Positions 1-7,211 of a stretch of DNA of 64,000 bases are shown here, piece after piece. Origin of the DNA: Comamonas phosphati (GTDB taxonomy: Bacteria > Pseudomonadota > Gammaproteobacteria > Burkholderiales > Burkholderiaceae_C). The position numbers and the translations under genes are program-made. The stretch is from contig NZ_BMEU01000008.1 of NCBI RefSeq assembly GCF_014637085.1, positions 1-64,000 on the forward strand. The letters run 5' to 3'. The notes below the pieces were generated by a model. It saw only the letters and a program-made list of their open reading frames with translations. It did no database searches and was not told the origin of the DNA. Position 1 is the stretch's first letter, and the number at the start of each line of letters is the position of its first letter.

Positions 1-107
1 ACCACGGTGGTGGCCAGCTGGGTGTTGGGAACGTCCTTGAGGCCGCCGCCGAAGGTGCCGATGGCGGTGCGGGCGGTGCTGACGACGAAGATGTCTCGGG
101 TGTTCAT
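1..107 (-). CDS. Acetyl-CoA acetyltransferase (thiolase), N-terminal fragment
   Basis: This is the start of a gene that runs off the left edge of the window. The minus strand from an ATG at 105-107 reads MNTRDIFVVSTARTAIG, then a Gly-rich stretch and LKDVPNTQLATTVV, which is the typical N-terminus of biosynthetic thiolases (PhaA/AtoB/BktB type). Known of the family: condensation of two acetyl-CoA, or the reverse thiolysis, using a Cys near residue 90 and a C-terminal His/Cys pair. All of these lie outside the window, so degradative and biosynthetic roles (fatty acid, aromatic ring or PHB metabolism) cannot be separated. The family call is safe from the N-terminus alone; the substrate is unknown. 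Confidence 0.85.
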   Translation of the reverse strand, partial: MNTRDIFVVSTARTAIGTFGGGLKDVPNTQLATTV

Positions 108-140
108 GTTTCTCTCATAGAAGAATTATTTATGAAAACA

Positions 141-159
141 GGAGCGTATTGCGCGCTCC
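141..159 (-). terminator. Possible weak terminator after the Rieske-like gene
   Basis: GGAGCG (141-146) and CGCTCC (154-159) can pair around a 7-base loop, and on the minus strand the hairpin is followed by TGTTTTC. It lies about 65 bases beyond the stop of the Rieske-like gene and before the thiolase start. The stem is short, so the call is tentative. Confidence 0.3.
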
Positions 160-224
160 CAATATAGGCTTCATGGCTTTAAACTTAAATCCTGCCGAGC
201 CTGCATTGGTAATGCTCCAGCGGA

Positions 225-584
225 TTACAGGCTTCGTGCCTTGGGATTCCTGAGCCAGATTTTTCCTTCCAAAACCAGCACCTCGTAGAGTTTGATCTGC
301 AGCTGGGGCGAGGCAGTGCATTGGCTGTTTCGGATATCGAACTTCAAACCGTGCGCCGGGCAACTCAGCACATGCTGATCGCAGCAGCTACCGCAGGCTA
401 TGGAAGCACCGGCATCTGGGCAGCTGTTTTCCATGGCATAGAGTTCGCCCTCCATATTGAGCAGGAGCACGGTTTCGCCATCGGGGGCGAACACCAGCTT
501 GCGCGTACTAGGCAGCAAATCCTGCACCGCACTAGCGGCCAGCAAAGCCGTATCAGCCAAGGACGGGGTCGGCAGCAAGGGCAT
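225..584 (-). CDS. Rieske-like [2Fe-2S] domain protein with an altered first ligand motif
   Basis: A 119-residue single-domain protein with the layout of small Rieske ferredoxins or NirD-like proteins. A beta-rich N-terminal half (VFAPDGETVLLLNMEGELYA) leads into a first cluster-binding segment ENSCPDAG and a second segment LSCPAHGLKFD. The second segment (C75, H78) is canonical C-x2-H. The first is C55-P-D57, where Rieske proteins have C-x-H, so one His ligand is replaced by Asp. Additional Cys residues at 64, 67 and 68 lie between the segments. The 17-residue gap before C75 fits a Rieske fold. The start overlaps the end of the upstream DsbA-family gene by 32 bases, which suggests translational coupling. 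The partner and reaction are unknown, and cluster binding cannot be assumed. Confidence 0.7.
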   Translation of the reverse strand: MPLLPTPSLADTALLAASAVQDLLPSTRKLVFAPDGETVLLLNMEGELYAMENSCPDAGASIACGSCCDQHVLSCPAHGLKFDIRNSQCTASPQLQIKLYEVLVLEGKIWLRNPKARSL

Positions 585-1209
585 GCTCCATGGCGCACAG
601 CAGCGCGGAGGGTGGTGCAGCCCCCGTCACCTGCAGGCGCTGGTTGAACACCATATGCGGCACGCCGCCCGCGTTGCCCAGCGCGCTCTGATATTGCAGC
701 GTATCAAAGCTGGAAGGATTCCAGTCCAGCGCAGCCGACTGCGCCAGTTGCTGCAGCACCATAACTGAGCCGATATCGCGGCCCTGCACAAAGTAAGCGG
801 CAAAGATGGACTCGACAAAGCGAATCATGGTCTCGCCATCCAGCAGGGTCTGTGCGTAATTAGCCAGGGCACAGACCAATCGTGTGTTGGGAAACGTCTG
901 AATGGCCGCATGGTTGAGCTGCAGACCCGCCGCCTCAGCGGCCGCATGCACCTGGGCACGACGCGCCTCCACGGCGCGAGGGCCGCCCAGGCGGGCTTCA
1001 TAGAAAGCTTGATAAGGCAGACCCTGCGCCGGAATCTGGGGCAGCAAGGAACCAGCATGCCAGTGAATGCTTAGCTGCTGTGCTGGGAGTTTGGCCATCA
1101 GTGCCTCGCGCGCGGCCAGCAGATTACGCAGGCCTATCCAGCACCAGGGGCAGATCAGATCCAGAGAAAAATCGACCTGCAAGGCCGCGTCAGGCTTTGG
1201 CTGTGTCAT
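553..1209 (-). CDS. DsbA-family (FrnE/2-hydroxychromene-2-carboxylate isomerase-like) oxidoreductase
   Basis: A 218-residue protein with the thioredoxin-fold active site CPWC near residues 20-23 in the context SLDLICPWCWIG, followed by a helical insertion domain. No signal peptide is visible, so it is probably cytosolic. This matches the FrnE-like branch of the DsbA family (protein disulfide or glutathione-linked chemistry) rather than periplasmic DsbA. The C-terminal part carries the GVPHMVFNQR stretch with the family cis-Pro region. It starts 9 bases after the hydrolase gene and its 3' end overlaps the Rieske-like gene, so the three genes likely form one operon. The substrate is not predictable. 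Confidence 0.85.
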   Translation of the reverse strand: MTQPKPDAALQVDFSLDLICPWCWIGLRNLLAAREALMAKLPAQQLSIHWHAGSLLPQIPAQGLPYQAFYEARLGGPRAVEARRAQVHAAAEAAGLQLNHAAIQTFPNTRLVCALANYAQTLLDGETMIRFVESIFAAYFVQGRDIGSVMVLQQLAQSAALDWNPSSFDTLQYQSALGNAGGVPHMVFNQRLQVTGAAPPSALLCAMEHALAADPVLG

Positions 1210-1218
1210 GTAATCTCC

Positions 1219-1797
1219 TCAGACCAATTGCTGCAGCAGCGCATGCACACCATCCCAGGGGCCATAGCCGCCAGCGGGGTTCAGGTGCCCCACTTCACCG
1301 AGGTCCACCAGGCTGGCCCTCCAGTCTGCAGCCAGCCCTTCGATGCGAGTGAACTGTGCCAGAGGATCATTGCGGCTGGCTGCCACCTGGGTCTTAAAGG
1401 GCAGGGGCTGGCGCGGGATTGGCGCCCAGCCATTGCTTTGCAGCTGATCCACCGTGGGATAGTCGGCGGGCATGGCGTTTTCCACATCGGCAGGTGTGAC
1501 CAGCAGGGCCGCCTGAATGCGCCCAGCCTGCTGCGCGTTCTGCAGCGCCCAATGCACGGTGGTGATGCAGCCTGCGCTGTGGGCGATGATGAGCACAGGC
1601 CCCTCAATGCTAGCCAGCGTGTTGTTCAGCGCTTCCACCCGGACGGCGCGGCTGAGCTTGTCATGCTCGAGCGGCGGCACGGCCACGGACTTGGGTAGCT
1701 GACGCGCCAGGTGGGTTTGCCAGTGCTCTTCCACATGGTCGCGCAGGCCGGGAACGATCAGAAAAGTGATGTCTGCAGGGTAGTTGAATGTCGTCAT
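1219..1797 (-). CDS. RBBP9/YdeN-family serine hydrolase
   Basis: A 192-residue alpha/beta hydrolase. All three catalytic positions are visible: the nucleophile elbow IAHSAGC (Ser near residue 74), an acidic residue in ASRNDPLAQ (near 140) and the His in EVGHLNPAGGYGPW (near 171). The HLNPASGxGPW-like motif is a hallmark of the RBBP9/YdeN family, small cytosolic esterases of unknown physiological substrate. It is the first gene of the minus-strand cluster with the DsbA-family and Rieske-like genes. The name is firm at family level only. Confidence 0.85.
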   Translation of the reverse strand: MTTFNYPADITFLIVPGLRDHVEEHWQTHLARQLPKSVAVPPLEHDKLSRAVRVEALNNTLASIEGPVLIIAHSAGCITTVHWALQNAQQAGRIQAALLVTPADVENAMPADYPTVDQLQSNGWAPIPRQPLPFKTQVAASRNDPLAQFTRIEGLAADWRASLVDLGEVGHLNPAGGYGPWDGVHALLQQLV

Positions 1798-1916
1798 CGT
1801 CGTCTATGCTTTTTGATGGGTGCAAAGGTCCTGAATAGCGCAGCAGGAAAACGCCGATCTGCACCGAATCCATCAATGCCGCTCAGCGTTTACCAACACT
1901 TGGTGGCTTTCGGAAT

Positions 1917-2897
1917 TCAGAGCGTGAAGATGGCCGAGCCCATAATCTTGCGACCTTCCAGATCACGGTGAGCCTGCACGGCATCTTCCAGTTCATAGCG
2001 CTTTCTGATATCGACCTTGATACGGCCTTCTGCCACATGGCTGAACAGCTCATTGGCCAGCTCTGCACGCTCCACGGGGTCGGCAATATAGTGAGCTGAT
2101 GCGGGACGGGTCAGGAAAAGCGAGCCCTTGCCAGCCAGAATTTGCGGATTGAACGGTGTGATGGAGCCCGAAGCCGTGCCCAGGCAAACCATCAGGCCAC
2201 GCACCTTGAGGCTGTTGAGCGAGCCTTCGAAAGTGTCCTTGCCCACGCTGTCAAAGACGGCGTTCACGCCCACACCGTTGGTCAACTCACGTACGCGCTT
2301 GGCAACGTCTTCATGGCTGTAGTTGACGGTGTGCATACAGCCGTTGGCCTTGGCGACTTCAGCCTTTGCGTCGCTGGACACCGTGCCGATCACATTCAGA
2401 CCTTCGAGCTTGGCCCATTGCGACACCAGCATACCCACCCCACCTGCAGCAGCGTGCAACAAGATGGTGTCACCTTTCTTGAAATTCCAGATGCGGCGCA
2501 TCAAATAGGCAGCAGTCAGGCCGCGCATGGTGATGGCGGCGGCTGTCTCAAAGTCGATCGCATCGGGCAGACGAATCAGTGGAGTGGTAGATATCAGGCG
2601 TTCCGTGCTGTAGGCACCAATGGTGTTCAGTGCACCGGTATAGGTCACGCGATCGCCAACCTTGAAATCCATGACGCCCTGGCCCACTGCCGTGACCGTG
2701 CCGCAGGCCTCGCTACCGATACCAGAAGGCAGGGGCGCGGGATACAGACCGGAGCGGAAATAGGTATCGGCAAAGTTCAGCGCTATTGCACCATGGGCCA
2801 GACGCACCTGGCCTGGGCCAGGCTCCCCCACCCCCACCTCTTCGTAGCGAAGCACTTCAGGGCCGCCAACTTCATAAAAACGGGTCAACTTAGCCAT
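1917..2897 (-). CDS. qor: NADPH:quinone oxidoreductase (zinc-free MDR family)
   Basis: A 326-residue medium-chain dehydrogenase/reductase of the quinone oxidoreductase branch. An N-terminal GroES-like domain (AKLTRFYEVGGPEVLRYEEV, then ALNFADTYFRSGLYP) precedes a Rossmann domain with the nucleotide motif LHAAAGGVGMLVSQWAK near residues 145-160. The zinc ligands of alcohol dehydrogenases are absent. The reading frame is open well upstream, but the ATG at 2897 is chosen because a GGAG lies 6 bases before it, the length equals E. coli Qor (327), and homology begins there. Known role: one- or two-electron reduction of quinones with NADPH. It stands alone as a single-gene unit. Confidence 0.88.
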   Translation of the reverse strand: MAKLTRFYEVGGPEVLRYEEVGVGEPGPGQVRLAHGAIALNFADTYFRSGLYPAPLPSGIGSEACGTVTAVGQGVMDFKVGDRVTYTGALNTIGAYSTERLISTTPLIRLPDAIDFETAAAITMRGLTAAYLMRRIWNFKKGDTILLHAAAGGVGMLVSQWAKLEGLNVIGTVSSDAKAEVAKANGCMHTVNYSHEDVAKRVRELTNGVGVNAVFDSVGKDTFEGSLNSLKVRGLMVCLGTASGSITPFNPQILAGKGSLFLTRPASAHYIADPVERAELANELFSHVAEGRIKVDIRKRYELEDAVQAHRDLEGRKIMGSAIFTL

Positions 2898-3633
2898 ACA
2901 AACTCCAATTAAAACCAGTATCCGGATGAGCAGAAACCTTCGGATCTCACTATCGCAATCAGTCTTTAGCCCGCAAAAGAACAAAAGGCCAGAGCGGATC
3001 GCATCTGGCCTGAATGTAGAAGACAGGAGCGCATTCAGTTTCTCCATGCACGCCAGCGATTTACCCATTGATGACATTGCGGGTAAATACCTATCTACTG
3101 TCAAGTGGACTGCCTATAGGGTCTGTCATAAACCTCCATTGAAGCTACGTTATAAGGCGCCAATGGGATCGAATAGTTGGCCTGTGCGGCTCTTGGGGCC
3201 ATGTAGGACGAAATGGTCGGCATGCACATCGGCATTGTTGAGGCGCACCAACTGGGCAATACACTGACCGCCCGTAGCAAGGTGAAAGCGCAGGAGGGCG
3301 CTGCGATAGTCATTCAGGTTCCTGATGTGCCGCCAGCACGCCTGCCGTCCACCAAAATTGATTGAATTCTTATCTGCTTGGTTGCCATGTGGGCCTGGTG
3401 CGGTGTCTGAGACGGGGTTGCTTGCGATGGCAAAACTGAATCGCCTTACATGGTCCGCCCAAGGAGAGTGAGCTTCTGCCTCATGATGGTTTGAAGGGTT
3501 TGCTGCCTTACATCCGGGCTGTTCGTGCAGTAGTTCTGCTGCCCATGATGGCTGTTCGCGGTTAGAGCTCCTATCTCCGGGATGTACTCGAAGTACTGGC
3601 GATTCATCGGAGTTTCCCAACCCGGTTTGACCG
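2898..3633. other. Gene-poor region between qor and the transposase remnants
   Basis: I see no convincing gene in these 736 bases. Short open frames exist on both strands, for example on the minus strand at 3446-3637 (63 codons) and 3150-3620, but none shows a recognisable motif, a good ribosome site or a codon bias like the neighbours. The base composition is less GC-rich than the surroundings. It may be decayed DNA belonging to the insertion-sequence scar that follows. Confidence 0.5.
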
Positions 3634-4008
3634 TCATTCCATCACTATGCGTTCTGCAGGTACTCCTTCAAAATTCATGTTGCGGGCAGGTCGCGTACCG
3701 CACCGACGGATCAGGCGACCACCGCCTGCAACCGGATTCCATCGGCTCCGGGCAAAGGCCATGCCCCAGGCTAGAAGTGCCCACGCGATGCGCGTCACTG
3801 TGTTGGCCAACGCCACGGCCACGAGGTTGTAGTGACGCCGCTGCAGCAGGCGTTCGATCCAGTCAAACTTTCCGGATCGGGCAATCACGGCTCTGGCGCC
3901 AGCGATCAACAAGGTTCGCAGATAGGTGTCGCCGCGCTTGGAGATGCTCAACTGCTGCGTCTTACCGCCGGTGCCTACGTGACGCGGGACCAACCCTAGA
4001 CCACGCCG
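3634..4008 (-). pseudogene. IS110-family transposase, C-terminal remnant
   Basis: The minus strand encodes LGLVPRHVGTGGK, then ISKRGDTYLRTLLIAGARAV and a tail with LANTVTRIAWALLAWG. This is the conserved C-terminal (Transposase_20) segment of IS110/IS1328-type DEDD transposases. No ATG starts the segment, and the N-terminal RuvC-like DEDD domain is missing upstream, so the gene is a truncated pseudogene of about 120 codons from a family of roughly 320-350 residues. It directly abuts an IS21 fragment at its 5' side, which suggests successive insertion and deletion events. Confidence 0.8.
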
Positions 4009-4084
4009 AGTGGTGCTGACAACGCCCAGGCACCCAATGGCAGTAGTTTGATGCTGTCCCGCTTATCCATCTTCGCGATGACAA

Positions 4085-4371
4085 AGACACTGTAGCGGTT
4101 GCACCCGAAGTAAATCAGGCAGGTGGGTGAGGCCCGCTTGGTATATGTTCCACAAAGCCATCGAAGGAGCGCGGCACAGACTTCAGCGCAGCCTGTTCCT
4201 GGATCCAGGCATCGGCAACGGTGGTGCGAGCTGCCACAGCCGGTGACGGGCATCGCGCACGCTGTTCTCCGCTTGGCCATTCTGCCAGCCCAAAGCGGGG
4301 TTGCAGAGTTCAGCCTCGAACAGAAAGTGGCTGACGAAGCGCAGGACGTGGACGCTTGTGTCGTACGGGCG
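4085..4371 (-). pseudogene. IS21-family IstA transposase remnant, frameshifted
   Basis: Two frames on the minus strand together resemble the C-terminal half of IS21 IstA. The first (about 4183-4371) has FLFEAELCNPALGWQNGQ, AENSVRDARHRLWQ, like the IstA motif 'CNPASGWEKGQ...VQDARHRLWQ'. After a frame change the second (about 4086-4165) has YTKRASPTCLIYFGCNRYSV, like 'HTKRVSPTCLVHFERNRYSV'. There is no start, at least one frameshift, and no istB follows. It is a decayed fragment. The boundaries are estimates from where similarity is visible. Confidence 0.7.
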
Positions 4372-4375
4372 AAAA

Positions 4376-4398
4376 AAAACCGACATGTAGTCGGTTTT
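4376..4398. terminator. Hairpin with flanking A/T runs (bidirectional terminator-like)
   Basis: AAAACCGAC (4376-4384) and GTCGGTTTT (4390-4398) form a 9-bp stem with a 5-base loop. An A-run precedes it and a T-run follows, so it could terminate transcription in either direction. It sits at the edge of the IS21 fragment. Confidence 0.5.
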
Positions 4399-4435
4399 CT
4401 TGCCGTATTCGGCAGTTCGCAATGACTTTTATGCA

Positions 4436-4453
4436 TGTACTGCATGCAGTACA
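4436..4453. promoter_or_regulatory. 18-bp perfect palindrome between IS remnant and tRNA-Ser
   Basis: The sequence TGTACTGCATGCAGTACA is a perfect 18-bp palindrome. It lies 42 bases beyond the 3' end of tRNA-Ser on the minus strand. It could be a dimeric regulator site or a recombination scar; nothing in the sequence decides between them. Confidence 0.4.
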
Positions 4454-4495
4454 AAACCAATGATGCCTTGTAGGCTGTTGATTTTAAATAAAAAT

Positions 4496-4586
4496 TGGCG
4501 GAAGGGGCGGGATTCGAACCCGCGGTAGGCTATTAACCTACACACGCTTTCCAGGCGTGCGACTTAAACCGCTCATCCACCCTTCC
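4496..4586 (-). tRNA. tRNA-Ser(GGA)
   Basis: On the minus strand the acceptor arm GGAAGGG (complement at 4580-4586) pairs with CCCTTCC (complement at 4500-4506), followed by G and an encoded CCA. The anticodon loop is CTGGAAA in a CACGC/GCGTG stem, giving anticodon GGA. The long variable arm and the TTCGAATCC T-loop are typical of serine tRNAs. Insertion-sequence fragments lie immediately 3' of it. Confidence 0.96.
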
Positions 4587-4620
4587 GCATCAAATTGGAT
4601 GCTTCCCGTGCCAGGGAATG

Positions 4621-4653
4621 AAAAAGCCAAGCAATCTGAAGAAGGCTTGGCTT
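4621..4653 (-). terminator. Intrinsic terminator downstream of the 4760-5164 gene
   Basis: AAGCCAAGC (4624-4632) and GCTTGGCTT (4645-4653) form a 9-bp stem. Read on the minus strand it ends in a run of T (GGCTTTTTC), placing it about 110 bases after the stop of the small membrane-protein gene and before tRNA-Ser. Confidence 0.65.
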
Positions 4654-4759
4654 GCAATCCGGGAGAGATTGTAACCCGGTTTTCACCCTCTTCAGGATGA
4701 AAGCCGGGGCCTGCATGAAAGCAGCGCGGGCTGAATGCCTTCTCCAGTCACATGAATGC

Positions 4760-5164
4760 CTAGCGTTGGTGCGATTTTTCCGCGGCCTGGGCCTGGTCTA
4801 TGGCATCGATGATGAGCACGCCGGTGGCCTGCACGCCGGGCGTGTGAAAGCCTGAGCCAGGCGTCACGCCGCGGTGGTTGAGCAGTCGCTGGGCTGGCGT
4901 GGGCAGTATGGGCTGCGGCCGGGCGGCTGCTGTCGGAGGCTCGACAGGGGCGGTACTGCGCTCGGTGGCCTCCACATAGTCGTTGTACTGCTGGTAGGTG
5001 TGCAGTTCCGAGCGCTGTTGCTCCTGCGATTGCGTATTGCGCCAATACATATAGCCCAGCGTACCGAGGACGGCGGCCCCAACCAGGAACAGGGTCAGAA
5101 CGGTGAAAACCAGGCTTTCGTCGGAGTGTTCGGCGGTGGGGCGGGTCATGGAGGTTGAAGGCAT
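4760..5164 (-). CDS. Hypothetical single-pass membrane protein
   Basis: A 134-residue protein that I do not recognise. A short polar N-terminus is followed by one transmembrane helix at about residues 18-40 (FTVLTLFLVGAAVLGTLGYM). After that comes a polar, Gln/Pro-rich region and a C-terminal part ending GVLIIDAIDQAQAAEKSHQR. The layout suggests an inner-membrane anchor with a periplasmic tail. It is monocistronic, with a clear terminator downstream. No function is proposed. Confidence 0.6.
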   Translation of the reverse strand: MPSTSMTRPTAEHSDESLVFTVLTLFLVGAAVLGTLGYMYWRNTQSQEQQRSELHTYQQYNDYVEATERSTAPVEPPTAAARPQPILPTPAQRLLNHRGVTPGSGFHTPGVQATGVLIIDAIDQAQAAEKSHQR

Positions 5165-5368
5165 TGCCGGGCGCTTTCCGTTTGGAAGAGCAGGCCTTTA
5201 TCTCAAGGCTGCATGCCTGCGAGGTATCGGGAAACGCAAAGCCTATCAAAGAAGCTCTGCTGGTTTGGTGACAGAAACGGCTCCCTGTCGCCGCCAAGGC
5301 GGTTTTGCCTGAAATTGATCCATGGCAGAACCAGCCTGAGCAGATGCCGGCTATGCTGCGAGCAGCAA

Positions 5369-5404
5369 AAAAGCCAGCGATGCGGGTTCGCATCGCTGGC
5401 TTTT
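5369..5404 (-). terminator. Strong intrinsic terminator of azoR
   Basis: A 16-bp perfect stem, AAAAGCCAGCGATGCG (5369-5384) with CGCATCGCTGGCTTTT (5389-5404), around a 4-base loop. On the minus strand it is followed by further T residues, 26 bases after the azoR stop codon. Confidence 0.85.
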
Positions 5405-5429
5405 GCCGAGAGAGTTGGGCGCTGGCGGC

Positions 5430-6047
5430 TTAAGCGGCCGCGGGCTCCAGTGCCTCAATCATGGTCTGTGCGGTTTCCAGGGCCTTGGCATTGGCTTCGG
5501 GGCCCATGGCCAAGCCTTCGGCGCGCACGAAGCTCACGTCGGTGATGCCCATGAAGCCGAACATGACCTTCAGATAGCTTTCCTGGTGCTCCATGGCCTG
5601 ACCCATGTCGCTGGTCGAGTACACGCCGCCGCGGGTGGAGGCTACGATAACTTTCTTGCCCTTTGCCAGGCCTTCGGGGCCGGTGGCGGTGTACTGGAAA
5701 GTGCGGCCGGCCTGGGTCACGCGGTCCAGCCAGGCCTTCAGCTGCGAAGGAATGCTGAAGTTATAGAAGGGGGCACCGACCACGATCACGTCGGCCGCCA
5801 GGAACTGGCTGACCAGGGCTTCGGAGATGGCGTTTTCCTGGCGCTCGATATCGGTGGCAGCGGCCTGGCCGGAGCGAAAGCCCAGCGACTGCGCGCTCAG
5901 GTGGGTCGGGGCGCTCACGGCCAGATCCAGGTATTCGACCTTGGCGTCGGGGGTGGCCTGCTTCAGGCTGTCCACCACCTGGGCGGTAAGTTGACGGGAA
6001 ACCGAATTGGCACCGGTGATCGAGGAGTCGATGTGCAGGATTTGCAT
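5430..6047 (-). CDS. azoR: FMN-dependent NADH:quinone reductase / azoreductase
   Basis: A 205-residue flavodoxin-like protein. The N-terminus [20 protein letters not shown] carries the FMN phosphate-binding loop, [19 protein letters not shown] matches the family FMN-binding segment, and STRGGVYS is the second flavin contact. These are signatures of AzoR/AcpD. Known role: two-electron reduction of quinones and azo compounds in the cytosol, part of electrophile defence. The ATG at 6047 was preferred over one 36 bases upstream because homology begins there. A LysR regulator is divergent and a palindrome lies between the two, so LysR control is likely. A strong terminator ends the gene. Confidence 0.92.
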   Translation of the reverse strand: MQILHIDSSITGANSVSRQLTAQVVDSLKQATPDAKVEYLDLAVSAPTHLSAQSLGFRSGQAAATDIERQENAISEALVSQFLAADVIVVGAPFYNFSIPSQLKAWLDRVTQAGRTFQYTATGPEGLAKGKKVIVASTRGGVYSTSDMGQAMEHQESYLKVMFGFMGITDVSFVRAEGLAMGPEANAKALETAQTMIEALEPAAA

Positions 6048-6204
6048 GAGGTCTTCCTTTGAGAGGGCTGAATAAGGCTGCATCGTGTGCGAATGCCTGG
6101 GCTGCTTTCCCCCGAAGGGTTCGGCTGTTTCATGCCTTGCATAACGACGAGCAATGGATGAATTATGAATTTGTTTAGAGTTCTCGATAAGCCATCGAAA
6201 TTGC

Positions 6205-6220
6205 GATAGATTGTTCTATC
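6205..6220. promoter_or_regulatory. Inverted repeat in the azoR-LysR intergenic region, likely operator
   Basis: GATAGA (6205-6210), a TTGT spacer and TCTATC (6215-6220) form a perfect inverted repeat in the 204-base divergent promoter region, 31 bases before the chosen LysR start. LysR regulators commonly bind such partially AT-rich dyads near their own promoter. Its placement argues for the LysR ATG at 6252 rather than the one at 6222, which would lie almost on the operator. Confidence 0.55.
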
Positions 6221-6251
6221 TATGAATTCAATAGTGCAGAAAAAATCGTGC

Positions 6252-7166
6252 ATGGTGGATCTCAACGACATGCTGTATTTCGTCGAGGTGGTCGAGCGCG
6301 GCGGCTTTGCGGCGGCGGGGCGGGCCTTGGGCATTCCCAAGTCGCGCCTGTCGCGCCGCGTGGCAGACCTGGAGGCGCATCTGGGCGTTCGCCTGCTGCA
6401 GCGCACCACGCGCAGGCTTTCGCTGACCCAGGTGGGTGAAAGCTATCTGCGCCATTGCCAGGCCATGCGCGACGCGGCCCTGGCGGCGTCCGATGCCGTG
6501 GCCGAGGTACAGACCGAGCCGCGCGGCGTCATCCGCGTGACCTGCCCCGTGACGTTGGCGCAGACGGTGCTGGGCGAGTTGATGCCGGAGTTTTTGCGCC
6601 GCTGTCCTCTGGTCCATGTGGAGATGCAGGTGACCAACCGGCCCGTCAACCTGGTGGAAGAGGGCGTGGACGTGGCCTTGCGGGTGCGCGCCAGCCTCGA
6701 CGACAGCGGCTCCATGGTGGTCAAGCGCCTGGACAGTTCGCGCCAGATCCTGGTGGCCAGTCCCGATCTGCTGGAGCGCCAGGGCACGCCGCGTTCGCTC
6801 GACGACCTGCAGCTGCTCGACAGCATGGCCATGTCGGCCGTGGACGGGCAGTTCAGCATGGCGCTGTTCGGCCCGGAAGGAAGAGAGCAGCGCGTGCAGC
6901 TGCAGCCGCGCTATGTGGTGGATGACCTGCTGACCCTGCAGTTCGCGGCGCTGGCCGGCAGCGGCATGTGCTGGCTGCCCGACTATATGTGCCAGGAGGC
7001 CCTGGCCCAGGGGCGTCTGGTGCAACTGTTGCCCGAATGGGCGCCGCTGCCCGGCATCGTGCATGCCGTGTTCCCGTCGCGGCGCGGGCTCGCACCGGCG
7101 GTGCGGCATTTCCTGGATTTCCTGGGCGAGATGGTGCCGGGGCGCAACAGCCTGGGCCAGCCTTGA
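6252..7166 (+). CDS. LysR-family transcriptional regulator next to azoR
   Basis: A 304-residue LysR regulator. The N-terminal winged helix-turn-helix runs MVDLNDMLYFVEVVERGGF to LLQRTTRRLSLTQVGE (residues 1-66), followed by a substrate-binding domain of about 210 residues. It belongs to the large CrgA/DmlR-like group by its helix sequence (GIPKSRLSRRVADLEAHLGV). An upstream in-frame ATG at 6222 exists, but 6252 better matches family N-termini. It is divergent from azoR and probably regulates it in response to an electrophile or quinone. That inducer is inference from context. Confidence 0.88.
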   Translation: MVDLNDMLYFVEVVERGGFAAAGRALGIPKSRLSRRVADLEAHLGVRLLQRTTRRLSLTQVGESYLRHCQAMRDAALAASDAVAEVQTEPRGVIRVTCPVTLAQTVLGELMPEFLRRCPLVHVEMQVTNRPVNLVEEGVDVALRVRASLDDSGSMVVKRLDSSRQILVASPDLLERQGTPRSLDDLQLLDSMAMSAVDGQFSMALFGPEGREQRVQLQPRYVVDDLLTLQFAALAGSGMCWLPDYMCQEALAQGRLVQLLPEWAPLPGIVHAVFPSRRGLAPAVRHFLDFLGEMVPGRNSLGQP

Positions 7167-7171
7167 GGTCT

Positions 7172-7211
7172 GGCTCGGTCCGGCTCGGCCCGACTCGGCC
7201 GGACTCAGCGG
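7172..7211. repeat. Short degenerate 10-bp tandem repeat
   Basis: Four successive 10-bp units (GGCTCGGTCC, GGCTCGGCCC, GACTCGGCCG, GACTCAGCGG) lie between the LysR stop and the convergent symporter gene, running into its last codons. It is most simply replication slippage in a convergent intergenic gap. Confidence 0.5.
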
